From JBBROS01 sp965213845 (GTDB taxonomy: Bacteria; Pseudomonadota; Alphaproteobacteria; Acetobacterales; Acetobacteraceae), in NCBI GenBank assembly GCA_965213845.1, contig CBDCAI010000005.1, positions 744,001 through 808,000 of the forward strand: a DNA stretch of 64,000 nucleotides, written 5' to 3'. Positions within the stretch are counted from its first letter, which is position 1, and every line of letters starts with the position of its first letter. Shown here one piece after another: positions 1 to 8,772 of this stretch. Made by a program: the position numbers and the translations under genes. The notes beneath the pieces are model-generated. The model worked only from the letters and a program-made list of their open reading frames with translations. It searched no databases and was not told the origin of the DNA.

Positions 1-444
1 GTCGCCGGACAGATCTTCGCCCCGCTCGCCAAGCTCCTCGTCGGGGTGCCGCTCGTGCCCGAGCTGTTCGCCTGGCGCGCCCGCGACACCGCCGTCGTCG
101 AGAAGCTGCTCACCGACACCGGCTCGCGCATCGATGCCGCGGGCGTGGCACTCTATGCCCGCCTCATCCGCGACAAGCGCCACACCGGCGCCGCGCTCGC
201 CATGATGGCGCGCTGGGACCTCGCCCCCATCGTCGCCGACCTGCCGCGCCTCGCCTGCCCGCTGCTGCTGGTCGTCGGCGAGGCCGACCGCGCCGTGCCC
301 CCTGCCGTGTCCGACACCGTCGCCGGCCGCCTGCCCCGCGCCCGCGTCGCCCGCATGCCCGGCCTCGGCCACCTGTCGCACGAGGAAGACCCCGCCGGCA
401 CCGCTGCCCTGATCCTGGCCTTCGCCACGGAGTGCGGCCTGTGA
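1..444 (+). CDS. alpha/beta hydrolase, C-terminal part (BchO-like)
   Basis: The reading frame is already open at base 1, so the N-terminus lies outside the window; 147 residues are visible. The end of an alpha/beta-hydrolase fold is clear: a strand followed by the acid residue in GEADRAVPP, then the catalytic histidine in GLGHLSHEEDP. The stretch with MMARWDLAP, then PLLLVVGEADRAVPP, resembles BchO, the hydrolase-fold accessory protein of magnesium chelatase in bacteriochlorophyll synthesis. That would imply a photosynthesis gene cluster to the left, but the nucleophile elbow is not visible and other hydrolases of this fold cannot be excluded. The stop overlaps a GTG start of the next gene (GTGA), suggesting translational coupling. 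Confidence 0.7.
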   Translation, partial: VAGQIFAPLAKLLVGVPLVPELFAWRARDTAVVEKLLTDTGSRIDAAGVALYARLIRDKRHTGAALAMMARWDLAPIVADLPRLACPLLLVVGEADRAVPPAVSDTVAGRLPRARVARMPGLGHLSHEEDPAGTAALILAFATECGL

Positions 445-1754
445 CCCTGCCCGCCAACCACCCGCAGCGCGTCCTGCTCAACGACGAGGTCCACGCCCGC
501 CCGCCCGAGCCCATGGCCGCCCCCGGCCGCCTGTCGTACCTCGCGCTGCTGTGTGATGCCGAGGCGCGCGAGGCCAGCTACCAGGCCGTCTGCGCGCTGG
601 CCGCCACCTGCGGCGTGGCGCCTCCCGAACCCGGCGAGAGCCACTTCAGCGCCGACCTGTTCGCCTTCCGCATCAAGTGGGAGAAGCACACCGAGTTCGT
701 CCGGTTCACCTTCTTCGTGCCCGGCGCGTCACCTGTGGCGGGTCCGGGCACCATCGACGAACCCTTCGCCCGCACCGCGCTGGCCGCGGTCCCGGCCGAA
801 TGGGTCCGCAACCTGCCGGGCCAGGTCATGGTGGCGGCCCACCTTGTCCTGGTTGCCGGAGGCGTCGGCGACCCCGGCACGGTCGGCGCCGGGTCCTTCC
901 CCCGCAACGCCGTCGTCGGCGCCCTGGTCGCCGGCGGCATCGGGGCCGCCTTCACCGACTTCCACATCTATCCCGACGGCTTCAGCCGCATCGTCGTGCA
1001 GGACGACCCCGGCGGCACCGGCGGCATGACCCGGTGGCAGGCCGGCCGCGTCGTCCAATGGCTGCTGGAGATCGAGACCTACCGCATGATGGCCCTGCTG
1101 GCCCTGCCCGTCGCGCAGGGCCTGGCCCCCGTCATCGCCCGCTGCGAGCAGGAGCTGGCCCGCATCACCGCCGCCATGGTCGTCGCCGGCGAGGCGGACG
1201 AGGCCGTCCTGCTCGACCGCCTCACCCGCCTGGCCGCCGAGATCGACAGCCGCCAGTCCGACACCCTGTATCGGTTCAGCGCCGCCGCCGCCTATGACGA
1301 CATCGTCCAGGGCCGCATCCAGGAGCTGCGCGAGGGCCGCATTCCCGGCCTGCAGACCATCCAGGAGTTCACCGAACGCCGCATGGCGCCCGCCATGAAC
1401 ACCTGCCGCTCCGTCTCCACCCGGCAGGAGGAGCTGTCGCGCCGCGTCGCCCGCGCCACCCAGCTGCTCGCCACCCGGGTCGGCGTCACGCGCGAGCGAC
1501 AGAGCCAGGGCCTGCTGGCGGCGATGAACCGACGGGTCAAGCAGCAGCTGCATCTGCAGTCCACCGTCGAGGGGCTGTCCATCGCCGCTGTCACCTATTA
1601 CGTCGTCGGCCTCATCGGCCACCTCGCGGAGGGCCTGCACGCCAGCGGCCTGCCGGTGCAGCCCGCCATCGCCATGGGCCTCAGCATCCCCGTGGTCGCC
1701 GTGCTGATGGCGCTCGGCCTGCGGCGGGTGCGGCGCATCGTCAAGGACGATTGA
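441..1754 (+). CDS. DUF3422 family membrane-anchored protein
   Basis: A 437-residue protein whose start region (HPQRVLLNDEVHARPPEP) is the signature of the DUF3422 family, common in alphaproteobacteria and of unknown biochemical function. The N-terminal two thirds look soluble. The C-terminal 90 residues hold two hydrophobic helices (around VEGLSIAAVTYYVVGLI and AIAMGLSIPVVAVLMALGL) ending in a basic tail, so the protein is probably anchored in the inner membrane by its C-terminus. GTG at 441 overlaps the upstream stop; an in-frame GTG nine bases earlier is also possible. No catalytic motif was recognised. Confidence 0.85.
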   Translation: MTLPANHPQRVLLNDEVHARPPEPMAAPGRLSYLALLCDAEAREASYQAVCALAATCGVAPPEPGESHFSADLFAFRIKWEKHTEFVRFTFFVPGASPVAGPGTIDEPFARTALAAVPAEWVRNLPGQVMVAAHLVLVAGGVGDPGTVGAGSFPRNAVVGALVAGGIGAAFTDFHIYPDGFSRIVVQDDPGGTGGMTRWQAGRVVQWLLEIETYRMMALLALPVAQGLAPVIARCEQELARITAAMVVAGEADEAVLLDRLTRLAAEIDSRQSDTLYRFSAAAAYDDIVQGRIQELREGRIPGLQTIQEFTERRMAPAMNTCRSVSTRQEELSRRVARATQLLATRVGVTRERQSQGLLAAMNRRVKQQLHLQSTVEGLSIAAVTYYVVGLIGHLAEGLHASGLPVQPAIAMGLSIPVVAVLMALGLRRVRRIVKDD

Positions 1755-1767
1755 GGGACCGGCGCGC

Positions 1768-2076
1768 ATGCTGAGCTGGTATGCCGACGGCGGCATGATC
1801 CCCGTCATCCTGGGTGGCATGGCGCTGGAGGCCGTCATCCTGGTGCTGCTGTTCCGCCGCACGGGGCAGGGGGTCCCGCCCCGCAGCCTGCTGCCCGGCC
1901 TGGGTGCCGGCGCATGCCTGATCGGCGGTGCGGGGCTTGCCATGCAGGGCACCTGGTGGGTCTGGACCGGCCTTCTGCTGCTGGCGGGCGGCCTGCTGCA
2001 CGCGGTGGACCTGCGGGGCCGGTGGCAGCACGCGCCCCGCAATCCGCCACAATCCCGCGCCAACGATCGCCCATGA
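1768..2076 (+). CDS. small hydrophobic membrane protein
   Basis: A 102-residue protein with about three hydrophobic helices (GGMIPVILGGMALEAVILVLLF; a Gly/Ala-rich second segment; WWVWTGLLLLAGGLLHAV) and a basic C-terminal tail. It resembles uncharacterised small inner-membrane proteins but no named family was recognised. It starts 13 bases after the DUF3422 gene, and its stop overlaps the start of the following glycosyltransferase (ATGA), so all are probably one transcription unit. Confidence 0.65.
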   Translation: MLSWYADGGMIPVILGGMALEAVILVLLFRRTGQGVPPRSLLPGLGAGACLIGGAGLAMQGTWWVWTGLLLLAGGLLHAVDLRGRWQHAPRNPPQSRANDRP

Positions 2077-3296
2077 CGAACCCCGCCTCTCCCGAGGACC
2101 ACGCCGAGGCGCTCGCCGCCCGTGCCGCCGCCGACCCGGCCCGCGCCGTCGCCGCCTGGCGCCGCCTGCTTGCCGCCAGCCCCGACGACTGGCAGCTCGC
2201 GCTGGAGCTGAAGCAGGACCTGAAGGCCGGGCACCACTACCCCGACAGCGACCCGCAGTTCCGCCGCGCCGCCCGGTCCTTGCCCGACGCCCCCTGGCTC
2301 GACCATTACAGCAATCTGTACGCCTTCCACGGCAGCGACCTCGAATCCATCGACGCCCGCGCCCGAAGCCTGCTGCGCGACCGCCCCGACGACCCCCTTC
2401 TGCACGCCATCTGCGGCGACGTCGCCCGGCAGCGCCGCGACTGGCCCGCCTCCGTCAGGGGCTTCGAGGCCGCCCACCGCCTGCACCCGGCCCAACCCCA
2501 CTACGGCATCCAGGCCGAGGCCGCGCGCCGCTACCAATCGCTGGCCCGGCATTCCTGGCCCGACGCCGGCCCCGAGTACGGCGTCTGGATGGTCAACCTG
2601 GACCGCAACGCAGAACGCATGGTCGAGATCGCCCGCCAGTTCGCCGGCTCGGCAATCCAGCGGGTGCCTGCCCTGGAAGGCAGCCGCCTGCCCGCCGCCG
2701 CCGTGCACCGCCTGACCGGCGACCCCGCCGCCCCCCGCGGCACCCTGGGCTGCTTCCTGAGCCACGCCGCCGCCTGGGAGGCCCTGCTTGCCAGCGGCCA
2801 CACCCACGGCCTGATCCTCGAGGACGACGTCATCCCCCTCCTCGACCTTCCACACCGCCTCGGCGGCCTCGGCCTGCCCGCCGACTTCGACCTCTGCTTC
2901 GTCAACGACCGCATGGAACCCCGGATCCCCGCGCAACCGGTCGGCCCCCACGCCCACCCCCTGAGTGCCGTCATGCGCGCCTTCCACCCCGAGGAGAACG
3001 CCCCGGGCGGCGACGCCTACCTGCTCGGCCGCGCCGGCGCCCGGAAACTCCTGGACTGGGTCGCCCTGGACGGCTTCATCGACCACGTCGACTGGCGCAT
3101 GCTCGCCTATGCCCTCACGCCGACGGAGATCGCCTCCATCCCCGCGCCCAGCCTCGCCCGCAGCGAGCTCACCCGCCTTTCGGCGCTGGTCCCCCGCGAC
3201 GACCGCCTGCACGCCTTCGCCCTCTGGCCCGCTTTGCTGCGCACCGTCGGCGTCAGCAGCGACCGCGAGGACGAAGACCGCGCTGCCGCCGGGTAG
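2073..3296 (+). CDS. TPR-like protein with GT25 glycosyltransferase domain
   Basis: A 407-residue cytoplasmic protein. The first ~150 residues are alpha-helical and repeat-like (AAWRRLLAASPDDW, LRDRPDDPLLHAICGD), typical of TPR or peptide-counting repeats. From about residue 170 it matches glycosyltransferase family 25 (LPS beta-1,4-galactosyltransferase type): GVWMVNLDRNAERM, then GTLGCFLSHAAAWE, then the acidic metal/nucleotide motif LILEDDV and a late DHVDWRM motif. The role is inferred to be sugar transfer in surface polysaccharide or glycoprotein synthesis; acceptor and donor cannot be told. ATG at 2073 overlaps the upstream stop. Confidence 0.8.
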   Translation: MTNPASPEDHAEALAARAAADPARAVAAWRRLLAASPDDWQLALELKQDLKAGHHYPDSDPQFRRAARSLPDAPWLDHYSNLYAFHGSDLESIDARARSLLRDRPDDPLLHAICGDVARQRRDWPASVRGFEAAHRLHPAQPHYGIQAEAARRYQSLARHSWPDAGPEYGVWMVNLDRNAERMVEIARQFAGSAIQRVPALEGSRLPAAAVHRLTGDPAAPRGTLGCFLSHAAAWEALLASGHTHGLILEDDVIPLLDLPHRLGGLGLPADFDLCFVNDRMEPRIPAQPVGPHAHPLSAVMRAFHPEENAPGGDAYLLGRAGARKLLDWVALDGFIDHVDWRMLAYALTPTEIASIPAPSLARSELTRLSALVPRDDRLHAFALWPALLRTVGVSSDREDEDRAAAG

Positions 3297-3364
3297 ATTG
3301 CAAAGAGAACGCGATGGATGGCCGGATGTCTCTGAACGCAGCATCCTGCCGGGGGAGATGAACA

Positions 3365-4498
3365 ATGGTCGAACGGGTCGAATGCGTGGTGGTGGGGGCA
3401 GGGGTCGTGGGCCTGGCGGTCGCCCGTGCGCTGGCGCTGTCCGGGCGCGAGGTCTGGCTGCTGGAGGCTGCTGCGGGCATCGGGACCGGCATCTCGTCGC
3501 GCAACTCCGAGGTGATCCACGCCGGCATCTACTATCCCGAAGGCAGCCTCAAGGCCCGCTTCTGCGTCGAGGGCAAGCAGCGGCTCTATGAGTACTGCGC
3601 CGAGCGTGGCATCGCGCACAGCCGCATGGGCAAGCTGATCGTCGCCGCCGACGAGGCCGAGGTCCCTGTCCTCGACACCATCCGCGCCAAGGCGGCGGCC
3701 AACGGCGTCCACGACCTCAGCCTGCTGTCCGGCGCCGAAGCCCGCCGGCTCGAGCCCGAGCTGCGCGTGGCGGCGGCCCTTCTGTCCCCCAGCACCGGCG
3801 TCATCGACAGCCACGCGCTCATGCTGGCCCTGCAGGGCGACATCGAGAACGCCGGCGGCGCCGTGGTCTTCCACGCCCCCGTCGTGTCGGGCGAGGTCCT
3901 CAAAGGCGATGTGGGCTCCAGCCGGGTCCGCCTGCAGATCGGCGGCGAGGAGGCCATGGCGCTGGAGACGGAGGTGTTCGTGAACGCCGTCGGCCTGCAC
4001 GCGCCGGACCTGGCCCGCGCCATCGGCGGCATCCCGCCCGAGTCCATCCCCACCGCCCATCTCTGCAAGGGCAACTACTATTCCCTCACCGGCCGCGCCC
4101 CCTTCAGCCGCCTGATCTATCCTGTCCCGGAAAAGGCCGGGCTCGGCGTCCACCTCACGCTCGACCTGGGCGGCCAGGCCCGCTTCGGGCCCGACGTGGA
4201 ATGGATCGAGCACGAGGAGTACGACGTCGACATCCGCCGGGCCGATGGGTTCTACGCCGCCATCCGGCGCTACTGGCCGGGCCTGCCTGACGGCGCGCTG
4301 GCCCCCGGATATGCCGGCATCCGCCCCAAGATCAGCGGCCCGGCCGAACCCGCCGCCGACTTCCTGGTCTCGGGCCCCGCCCAGCACGGCATCGGCGGAC
4401 TGGTGAACCTGTTCGGCATCGAAAGCCCGGGCCTCACGGCCTCGCTGGCCATCGCCGCCCATGTCGCGGGGGTGGTGAACCGCGCGAACGCGGCGTAG
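3365..4498 (+). CDS. lhgO: FAD-dependent L-2-hydroxyglutarate oxidase-like protein
   Basis: A 377-residue flavoprotein of the DAO family. An N-terminal dinucleotide-binding motif (VVVGAGVVGLAVARALALSG) is followed by the ISSRNSEVIHAGIYYP segment typical of L-2-hydroxyglutarate dehydrogenase/oxidase, and by a C-terminal FAD-binding segment (GIRPKISGP). LhgO oxidises L-2-hydroxyglutarate to 2-oxoglutarate and passes electrons to the respiratory chain. Length and motifs fit the family; a related 2-hydroxyacid substrate is possible. A purine-rich ribosome site (GGGGGAG) precedes the ATG. It is followed after 32 bases by a secreted beta-propeller gene. Confidence 0.8.
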   Translation: MVERVECVVVGAGVVGLAVARALALSGREVWLLEAAAGIGTGISSRNSEVIHAGIYYPEGSLKARFCVEGKQRLYEYCAERGIAHSRMGKLIVAADEAEVPVLDTIRAKAAANGVHDLSLLSGAEARRLEPELRVAAALLSPSTGVIDSHALMLALQGDIENAGGAVVFHAPVVSGEVLKGDVGSSRVRLQIGGEEAMALETEVFVNAVGLHAPDLARAIGGIPPESIPTAHLCKGNYYSLTGRAPFSRLIYPVPEKAGLGVHLTLDLGGQARFGPDVEWIEHEEYDVDIRRADGFYAAIRRYWPGLPDGALAPGYAGIRPKISGPAEPAADFLVSGPAQHGIGGLVNLFGIESPGLTASLAIAAHVAGVVNRANAA

Positions 4499-4530
4499 CC
4501 TTCCCGCAAAACAAGACGAGGGGACGGGCG

Positions 4531-5682
4531 ATGCGCATCATGTTCAAGGGATTGCTGGCGGCCACCATGTTGGCCGGCCTGTCCGGCGGCGCCGCCCGGG
4601 CCGACATCGCCCTGTCGTCGAACGACGCCCACACCGTGCTCGACAACGGCAACCAGGTCGCGGACAAGAACGCCAAGCCCGACACGATGGACATCATCGA
4701 CCTCCAGGGCGCCCCGCGCATCCTGGGCTCCCTCGTGGTCCCCGGCAGCGTCGTCGGCCCGCCCACCGCCGTGGCCCTGGCCTCCGACGAGAGCTGGGCC
4801 ATCGTCACCGGCGCCACCAAGGCGGACCCCGCCGGCCCGGGCGGCCTCGCGCCCGACGACAAGGTCTCCGTCATCGACCTGAAGGCCACGCCGCCCGCCG
4901 TCGTGCAGACCCTGTCCGCCGGCGCCGGCGCCGCCACGGTGCGGATCAGCCCGGACGGCACGCTCGCCCTCGTTGCCAACCGCACCGCCGGCACGCTGTC
5001 GGTCTTCACGATCAAGGATCGCCGCCTCACCCCGGCCGGCACCCTCGCCATCGATCCCAAAAGCCTGCCCAGCGGCATCGGCTTCCTGCCCGACGGCAAG
5101 ACCGCCCTGCTCAGCCGCTACGGCGACCACCAGGTGTCCGTCCTGCGCATCGACGGCACCACCGTCACCATCGACAAGCGGCCCATCACCACGGCCCTGG
5201 CGCCCTACACGGTCGACATCACCCGCGACGGCACCATGGCGGCCGTCGGCAACATGGGCCGCGGCGACGGCGACGTCGACACCGTCAGCCTCATCGACCT
5301 CACCGTCTCGCCGTTCCGCACCGTCCAGACCGTCGCGGTCGGCCGCTCGCCCGAGGGCCTGAAATGGTCGCCCGACGGCAAGATCCTCGCCATCGGCGCC
5401 CAGAACGGCACGACGCGCCCGCCGGCCGACGGCCTCTACAACAAGGCCGGGCGCCTGATCCTGCTCGCCCTCGAGGACAAGCAGCTCCGCATCGTCGCCG
5501 AAGCCCCCATCGGCGGCTGGAACCAGGGGATCGCCTTCTCCCGCGACGGGCGCACGCTGCTGGTCCAGAACATGGTCGAGCGCACGCTCCAGGTCTTCGC
5601 CTGGGACGGCCATGCCCTGAAGCCGCAGGGCGAGCTGGCGACGGCGGGCGGCCCCGCCGCCATCGCCACCTCCTGGAAGTAG
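4531..5682 (+). CDS. periplasmic YVTN-type beta-propeller protein
   Basis: A 383-residue protein with a Sec signal peptide (MRIMFKGLLAATMLAGLSGG, cleavage probably after AARA). The mature part consists of repeating blades with the pattern 'hydrophobic strand, SPDG or SRDG, short turn, hydrophobic strand' (VRISPDGTLALVAN, LKWSPDGKILAIG, AFSRDGRTLLVQN), as in lactonase/YVTN seven-bladed propellers. Such proteins bind ligands or act as lactonases or cytochrome-like accessory proteins; no catalytic residues can be assigned here. The gene has a good ribosome site (GAGGGG) and ends at a strong hairpin shared with the convergent neighbour. Confidence 0.8.
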   Translation: MRIMFKGLLAATMLAGLSGGAARADIALSSNDAHTVLDNGNQVADKNAKPDTMDIIDLQGAPRILGSLVVPGSVVGPPTAVALASDESWAIVTGATKADPAGPGGLAPDDKVSVIDLKATPPAVVQTLSAGAGAATVRISPDGTLALVANRTAGTLSVFTIKDRRLTPAGTLAIDPKSLPSGIGFLPDGKTALLSRYGDHQVSVLRIDGTTVTIDKRPITTALAPYTVDITRDGTMAAVGNMGRGDGDVDTVSLIDLTVSPFRTVQTVAVGRSPEGLKWSPDGKILAIGAQNGTTRPPADGLYNKAGRLILLALEDKQLRIVAEAPIGGWNQGIAFSRDGRTLLVQNMVERTLQVFAWDGHALKPQGELATAGGPAAIATSWK

Positions 5683-5693
5683 GCGGTGTGGCT

Positions 5694-5715
5694 GGCTGAC
5701 CCTTCAGGGTCAGCC
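5694..5715. terminator. bidirectional hairpin between convergent genes
   Basis: A perfect 9-bp inverted repeat (GGCTGACCC, loop TTCA, GGGTCAGCC) lies between the ends of the beta-propeller gene and the GlcG-like gene, overlapping the last codons of the latter. It is terminator-like in place and stem strength but has no clear U-run. Confidence 0.55.
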
Positions 5716-6141
5716 GGTCTCGCCGACCAGCCCCGCCGCCTCGATCCCCGCCAGCGCCGCCAGCTCGTCGTTGTCGCTCGTGTCGCCGCTGATCCCGACC
5801 GCGCCCAGCAGCGTGCCCAGCACGTCCCGCACCAGCACCCCGCCCGGCACCGGGATCAGCGCATGCCCGGCCACGTGCGTCACCGCCGCGATGAAGGTCG
5901 GCTGCTCCGTCGCCCGCTTGCCGATCGCCCGCGACCCCATGCCCAGCGCCAGCGCCCCGAACGCCTTGCCGTGCGCGATCTCCGCCCGCCGCAGGCTCGT
6001 CCCGTCCTCCGCCGCCAGCGCCTTGTAGGCCCCCCGCGCGTCCAGCACCGCCACCACCATGGGCTTCAACGACCGCTTGCGGCTTTCCGCCAGGGCGGCG
6101 GTGACGATGGCCTGGGCCTGGGTGAGCGTGAGGTCGGGCAT
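5710..6141 (-). CDS. GlcG/HbpS family protein (DUF336)
   Basis: A 143-residue protein covering the whole DUF336 (GlcG/HbpS-like) domain: an N-terminal ALTLAQA-like helix (DLTLTQAQAIVTAALAESRK), the strand MVVAVLDARGAY, the helix with RAEIAHGKAFGALALGMGS and a C-terminal PVPGGVLVRD strand followed by GAVGISGDTSDNDE. Members bind haem, corrinoids or small acids, or are encoded in glycolate and other oxidation operons. The role is not known in general and no signal peptide is seen. It is transcribed divergently from nadC. Confidence 0.85.
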   Translation of the reverse strand: MPDLTLTQAQAIVTAALAESRKRSLKPMVVAVLDARGAYKALAAEDGTSLRRAEIAHGKAFGALALGMGSRAIGKRATEQPTFIAAVTHVAGHALIPVPGGVLVRDVLGTLLGAVGISGDTSDNDELAALAGIEAAGLVGETG

Positions 6142-6215
6142 GGGCGTTCCTTCGATGGGTCGGGCCTTCTGGCATCCGCGTTGACAGCCGGCAAGGCGGC
6201 GGGGACAGTCGCCCC

Positions 6216-7052
6216 ATGTATAATCGTCTCCACGTCGAGAAGCTCATCGACCTCTGGCTCCTGGAGGATGTCGGCCACGGCGACCTCACGGCGACCCTCA
6301 TGGTCGACCAGGCCGCCCAGGCCCGCTTCGACGTGGTCGCCCGTGAGCCCATGGTCGTCGCCGGGATCGACGTCATGGCCATGGTCTTCCGCCGGTGGGA
6401 GGCCGGGGTCACGGTGGAGATCATGCGCCAGGACGGCACCCGCGCCCCTGCCGGCGACATCCTCGCCCGGGTGCACGGCCCCGCCCGCGGCATCCTGACC
6501 GCCGAGCGCACCGCGCTGAACATCCTCCAGCGCCTCAGCGGCATCGCCACCGAGACCGCCCGCTACGTCACCGAGATGGGCGCCACCACCGCCCGCCTGG
6601 TCGATACCCGCAAGACCACGCCGGGCCTCCGCATGCTGGAGAAGCACGCCGTGCTGTGCGGCGGCGCCAGCAGCCACCGCCTCGGCCTCGACAGCGGGGT
6701 CATGCTGAAGGACAACCACATCGTCGTCTGCGGCAGCATCGCCGCCGCCGTCGCGCGCGCCCGCGCCGCCGTGCCCATCCTGACCCGCATCGAGGTCGAG
6801 TGCGACCGGCTGGACCAGGTGGACGAGGCGTTGGCCGCCGGCGCCGACGTCATCCTACTCGACAACATGACGCTCGACACGATGCGGGAGGCGGTGGACC
6901 GCGTCGGCGGCCGCGTCCCGCTCGAGGCGTCGGGCGGCGTGCGCTTCGACCGCATCCGCGCCATCGCCGAAACCGGGGTCGACTACATCTCCTGCGGCCG
7001 CCTCACCCAGTCCGCGAGCGCCGTCGACATCGGCCTGGACGCTCCCGCATGA
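6216..7052 (+). CDS. nadC: nicotinate-nucleotide diphosphorylase (carboxylating)
   Basis: A 278-residue enzyme matching quinolinate phosphoribosyltransferase along its length: N-terminal LLEDVGHGDLT, the phosphate-binding DTRKTTPGLRMLEKHA motif, the HRLGLDSGVMLKDNH motif and the C-terminal VPLEASGGV motif. It converts quinolinate and PRPP to nicotinate mononucleotide in de novo NAD synthesis. Neither nadA nor nadB is visible nearby; instead the gene overlaps (ATGA) a substrate-binding protein gene of a transporter, an unusual context. A ModD-type paralogue is an alternative but unlikely, since the molybdate system is elsewhere in the window. Confidence 0.85.
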   Translation: MYNRLHVEKLIDLWLLEDVGHGDLTATLMVDQAAQARFDVVAREPMVVAGIDVMAMVFRRWEAGVTVEIMRQDGTRAPAGDILARVHGPARGILTAERTALNILQRLSGIATETARYVTEMGATTARLVDTRKTTPGLRMLEKHAVLCGGASSHRLGLDSGVMLKDNHIVVCGSIAAAVARARAAVPILTRIEVECDRLDQVDEALAAGADVILLDNMTLDTMREAVDRVGGRVPLEASGGVRFDRIRAIAETGVDYISCGRLTQSASAVDIGLDAPA

Positions 7053-8032
7053 GGCATCCCGCCCTGCGACGCCGCCGGTTGCTGGTCGGCGCCGGGGCCG
7101 CAGCCGGGACCGCCCTGCTGCCCGGCGCCGCCCGCGCCGAGGAGATCAGCGTCACCCAGTACGGCACCAGCCTCTATGGCCTGCCCTTCACCGTCGCGCA
7201 GGAACAGGGCGCCTTCGACCGCGCCGGCATCCACCTCACCGGCTTCATGGGCTCGGCCGGCGGCGGCACCACCGTCCGCAACCTGTTCGCCAGCGACACG
7301 CCCTATGGCGAGGTCGCCGTCGGTGCCGCCCTGGCCGCCGTCGCCGGGGGCCTGCCGGTCGCCATCGTGAACGTCGGCACCCGCAGCGTCGCCGAGGCTT
7401 CGCTCGTCACCATGCCCGGCTCCGACATCCGCAGCCTCGCCGACCTCGTCGGCCGCAAGGTCGCGCTGACCTCGCCCAAGGGCGTTTCCGAGATGCTGTT
7501 CCTGCTGGCGCTCCGCACCGCCGGCATCGACCCGGCCCGCGTCACCCGGGTCTATTCCGGCGGCTACGGCCCCAGCCTCACCCTGCTCGAACAGGGCGCC
7601 GTCGCCGCTGCCGCCCTCATCGAGCCGCTGTCGATCCAGCGTGCCGACCGCTACCGCACCGTGCTCGCCTACCGCGACGTGCTGCCGCCGATGACCACCT
7701 CGGTCGGCATCACCAGCCCCGCCTTCGCCGCCGCCCAGGGCGCCAAGCTGCGCGCCATCGTGGCGGGCCGTCGCGAGGGCGTGCGGTCCATCTACGCCGA
7801 CCCGGCCAATGCCGGGGCGATCTGCGCCCGTGCCTACGACCTGCCCCCGCCCGTCGCCGCCATCGCCGTGCAGAACATGGTGGGCCCCCGCATGTGGAGC
7901 GAAGGCGGGTTCGTTCAGCCCGAGCTCGACCGCATGGTCGACGCCCTGCGCCTGATCGACCAGGTGAAGGCCACCCCGGACTGGGCGGCGCTGATCGACC
8001 GCCGCTTCCTGCCGGACGACCTGCGGGGTTGA
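7049..8032 (+). CDS. ABC transporter substrate-binding protein, NMT1/THI5-like
   Basis: A 327-residue periplasmic binding protein. The N-terminus RRRRLLVGAGAAAGTALLPG with an ARA cleavage site looks like a Tat or Tat/Sec signal. The mature part follows the NMT1/SsuA fold (LYGLPFTVAQEQGAF, then GSAGGGTTVRNLFAS, then ALTSPKGVSEMLFLLALR, then LLEQGAVAAAALIEP). Relatives bind pyrimidine precursors of thiamine, sulfonates or similar small molecules; the ligand cannot be called. It is translationally coupled to nadC before it and to a permease after it. Confidence 0.8.
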   Translation: MRHPALRRRRLLVGAGAAAGTALLPGAARAEEISVTQYGTSLYGLPFTVAQEQGAFDRAGIHLTGFMGSAGGGTTVRNLFASDTPYGEVAVGAALAAVAGGLPVAIVNVGTRSVAEASLVTMPGSDIRSLADLVGRKVALTSPKGVSEMLFLLALRTAGIDPARVTRVYSGGYGPSLTLLEQGAVAAAALIEPLSIQRADRYRTVLAYRDVLPPMTTSVGITSPAFAAAQGAKLRAIVAGRREGVRSIYADPANAGAICARAYDLPPPVAAIAVQNMVGPRMWSEGGFVQPELDRMVDALRLIDQVKATPDWAALIDRRFLPDDLRG

Positions 8033-8772
8033 TCCTCCTCCTCCGCGTCCTGCTGGTCGGGGCAGGGGTGCTGGCGCTGGAGGCCGCCTGCCGCGCGGGA
8101 TGGGTCGCGCCGACCAGCGTGATCGCCCCCAGCGCCATGGCCGGCGCCCTGGCCCGGCTGCTGGCCTCGGGCGCCGAGACCGCGGACCTCCTCGCCACCA
8201 TCGGCCGGGTGGCTGCCTCCGCCTGCCTCGCCGCCGCCGGGGGGCTCGCGCTCGGCCTGGTGCTGCATGCCCGGCCGCGGCTGCGCGCCGCGTTGGAGCC
8301 GGTCCTGTCGGCCTGGTACGCCGTCCCGACCATCATGTTCTACCCCATCCTGCTCGTGCTCTTCGGGGTCGGCGGCGGCGCCATCGTCGCGGTCGCGGTC
8401 CTGCTCGCCATCGTGGCGATGGTGGCCGCCACGCTCGCCGGGCTCGACCAGGTGCCGCGCGTGCTGATGCGCACCGCGCGCAGCCTGCATCTCGGCTGGG
8501 CCGCCACGGCGTTGCGCATCCGGCTGCCCAGCGCCGCGCCGTTCCTGTTCACCGGGCTCAAGCTCGTCGTCGCCTACGCCTTCATCGGCGTCGTCGCGTC
8601 GGAGTTCATCCTCTCCGGCTCCGGCCTCGGCTACGCCATCGCCAACGCCTACAACGACTTCGACAACCCGACGATGTACGGGCTGATGCTGCTGATCGTC
8701 ATCCTGGTCACGACCGTCAACACGGCGCTCGCGGCCGCCGACCGCCGGCTGCGCGCCCGGATCGGCGCATGA
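8029..8772 (+). CDS. ABC transporter permease (SsuC/TauC type), first of two
   Basis: A 247-residue inner-membrane permease with about six hydrophobic helices and the cytoplasmic EAA-type loop (ARSLHLGWAATALRIRLPSA) that contacts the ATPase. The preferred start is TTG at 8029, which overlaps the upstream stop (TTGA). Fold and gene order place it with the NMT1-like binding protein. Confidence 0.8.
   Translation: MILLLRVLLVGAGVLALEAACRAGWVAPTSVIAPSAMAGALARLLASGAETADLLATIGRVAASACLAAAGGLALGLVLHARPRLRAALEPVLSAWYAVPTIMFYPILLVLFGVGGGAIVAVAVLLAIVAMVAATLAGLDQVPRVLMRTARSLHLGWAATALRIRLPSAAPFLFTGLKLVVAYAFIGVVASEFILSGSGLGYAIANAYNDFDNPTMYGLMLLIVILVTTVNTALAAADRRLRARIGA

Noticed and set aside
729..3365. Very long open frame on the minus strand (878 codons)
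   Set aside because: It lies antisense to DUF3422, the small membrane gene and the GT25 gene. Its translation is low-complexity Gly/Ala/Val/Asp text, typical of antisense frames in high-GC DNA.
6216..7052. nadC interpreted as modD of a molybdate system because a transporter follows
   Set aside because: Full NadC motifs are present, the transporter is of NMT1 type, and a complete modABC lies elsewhere without modD.
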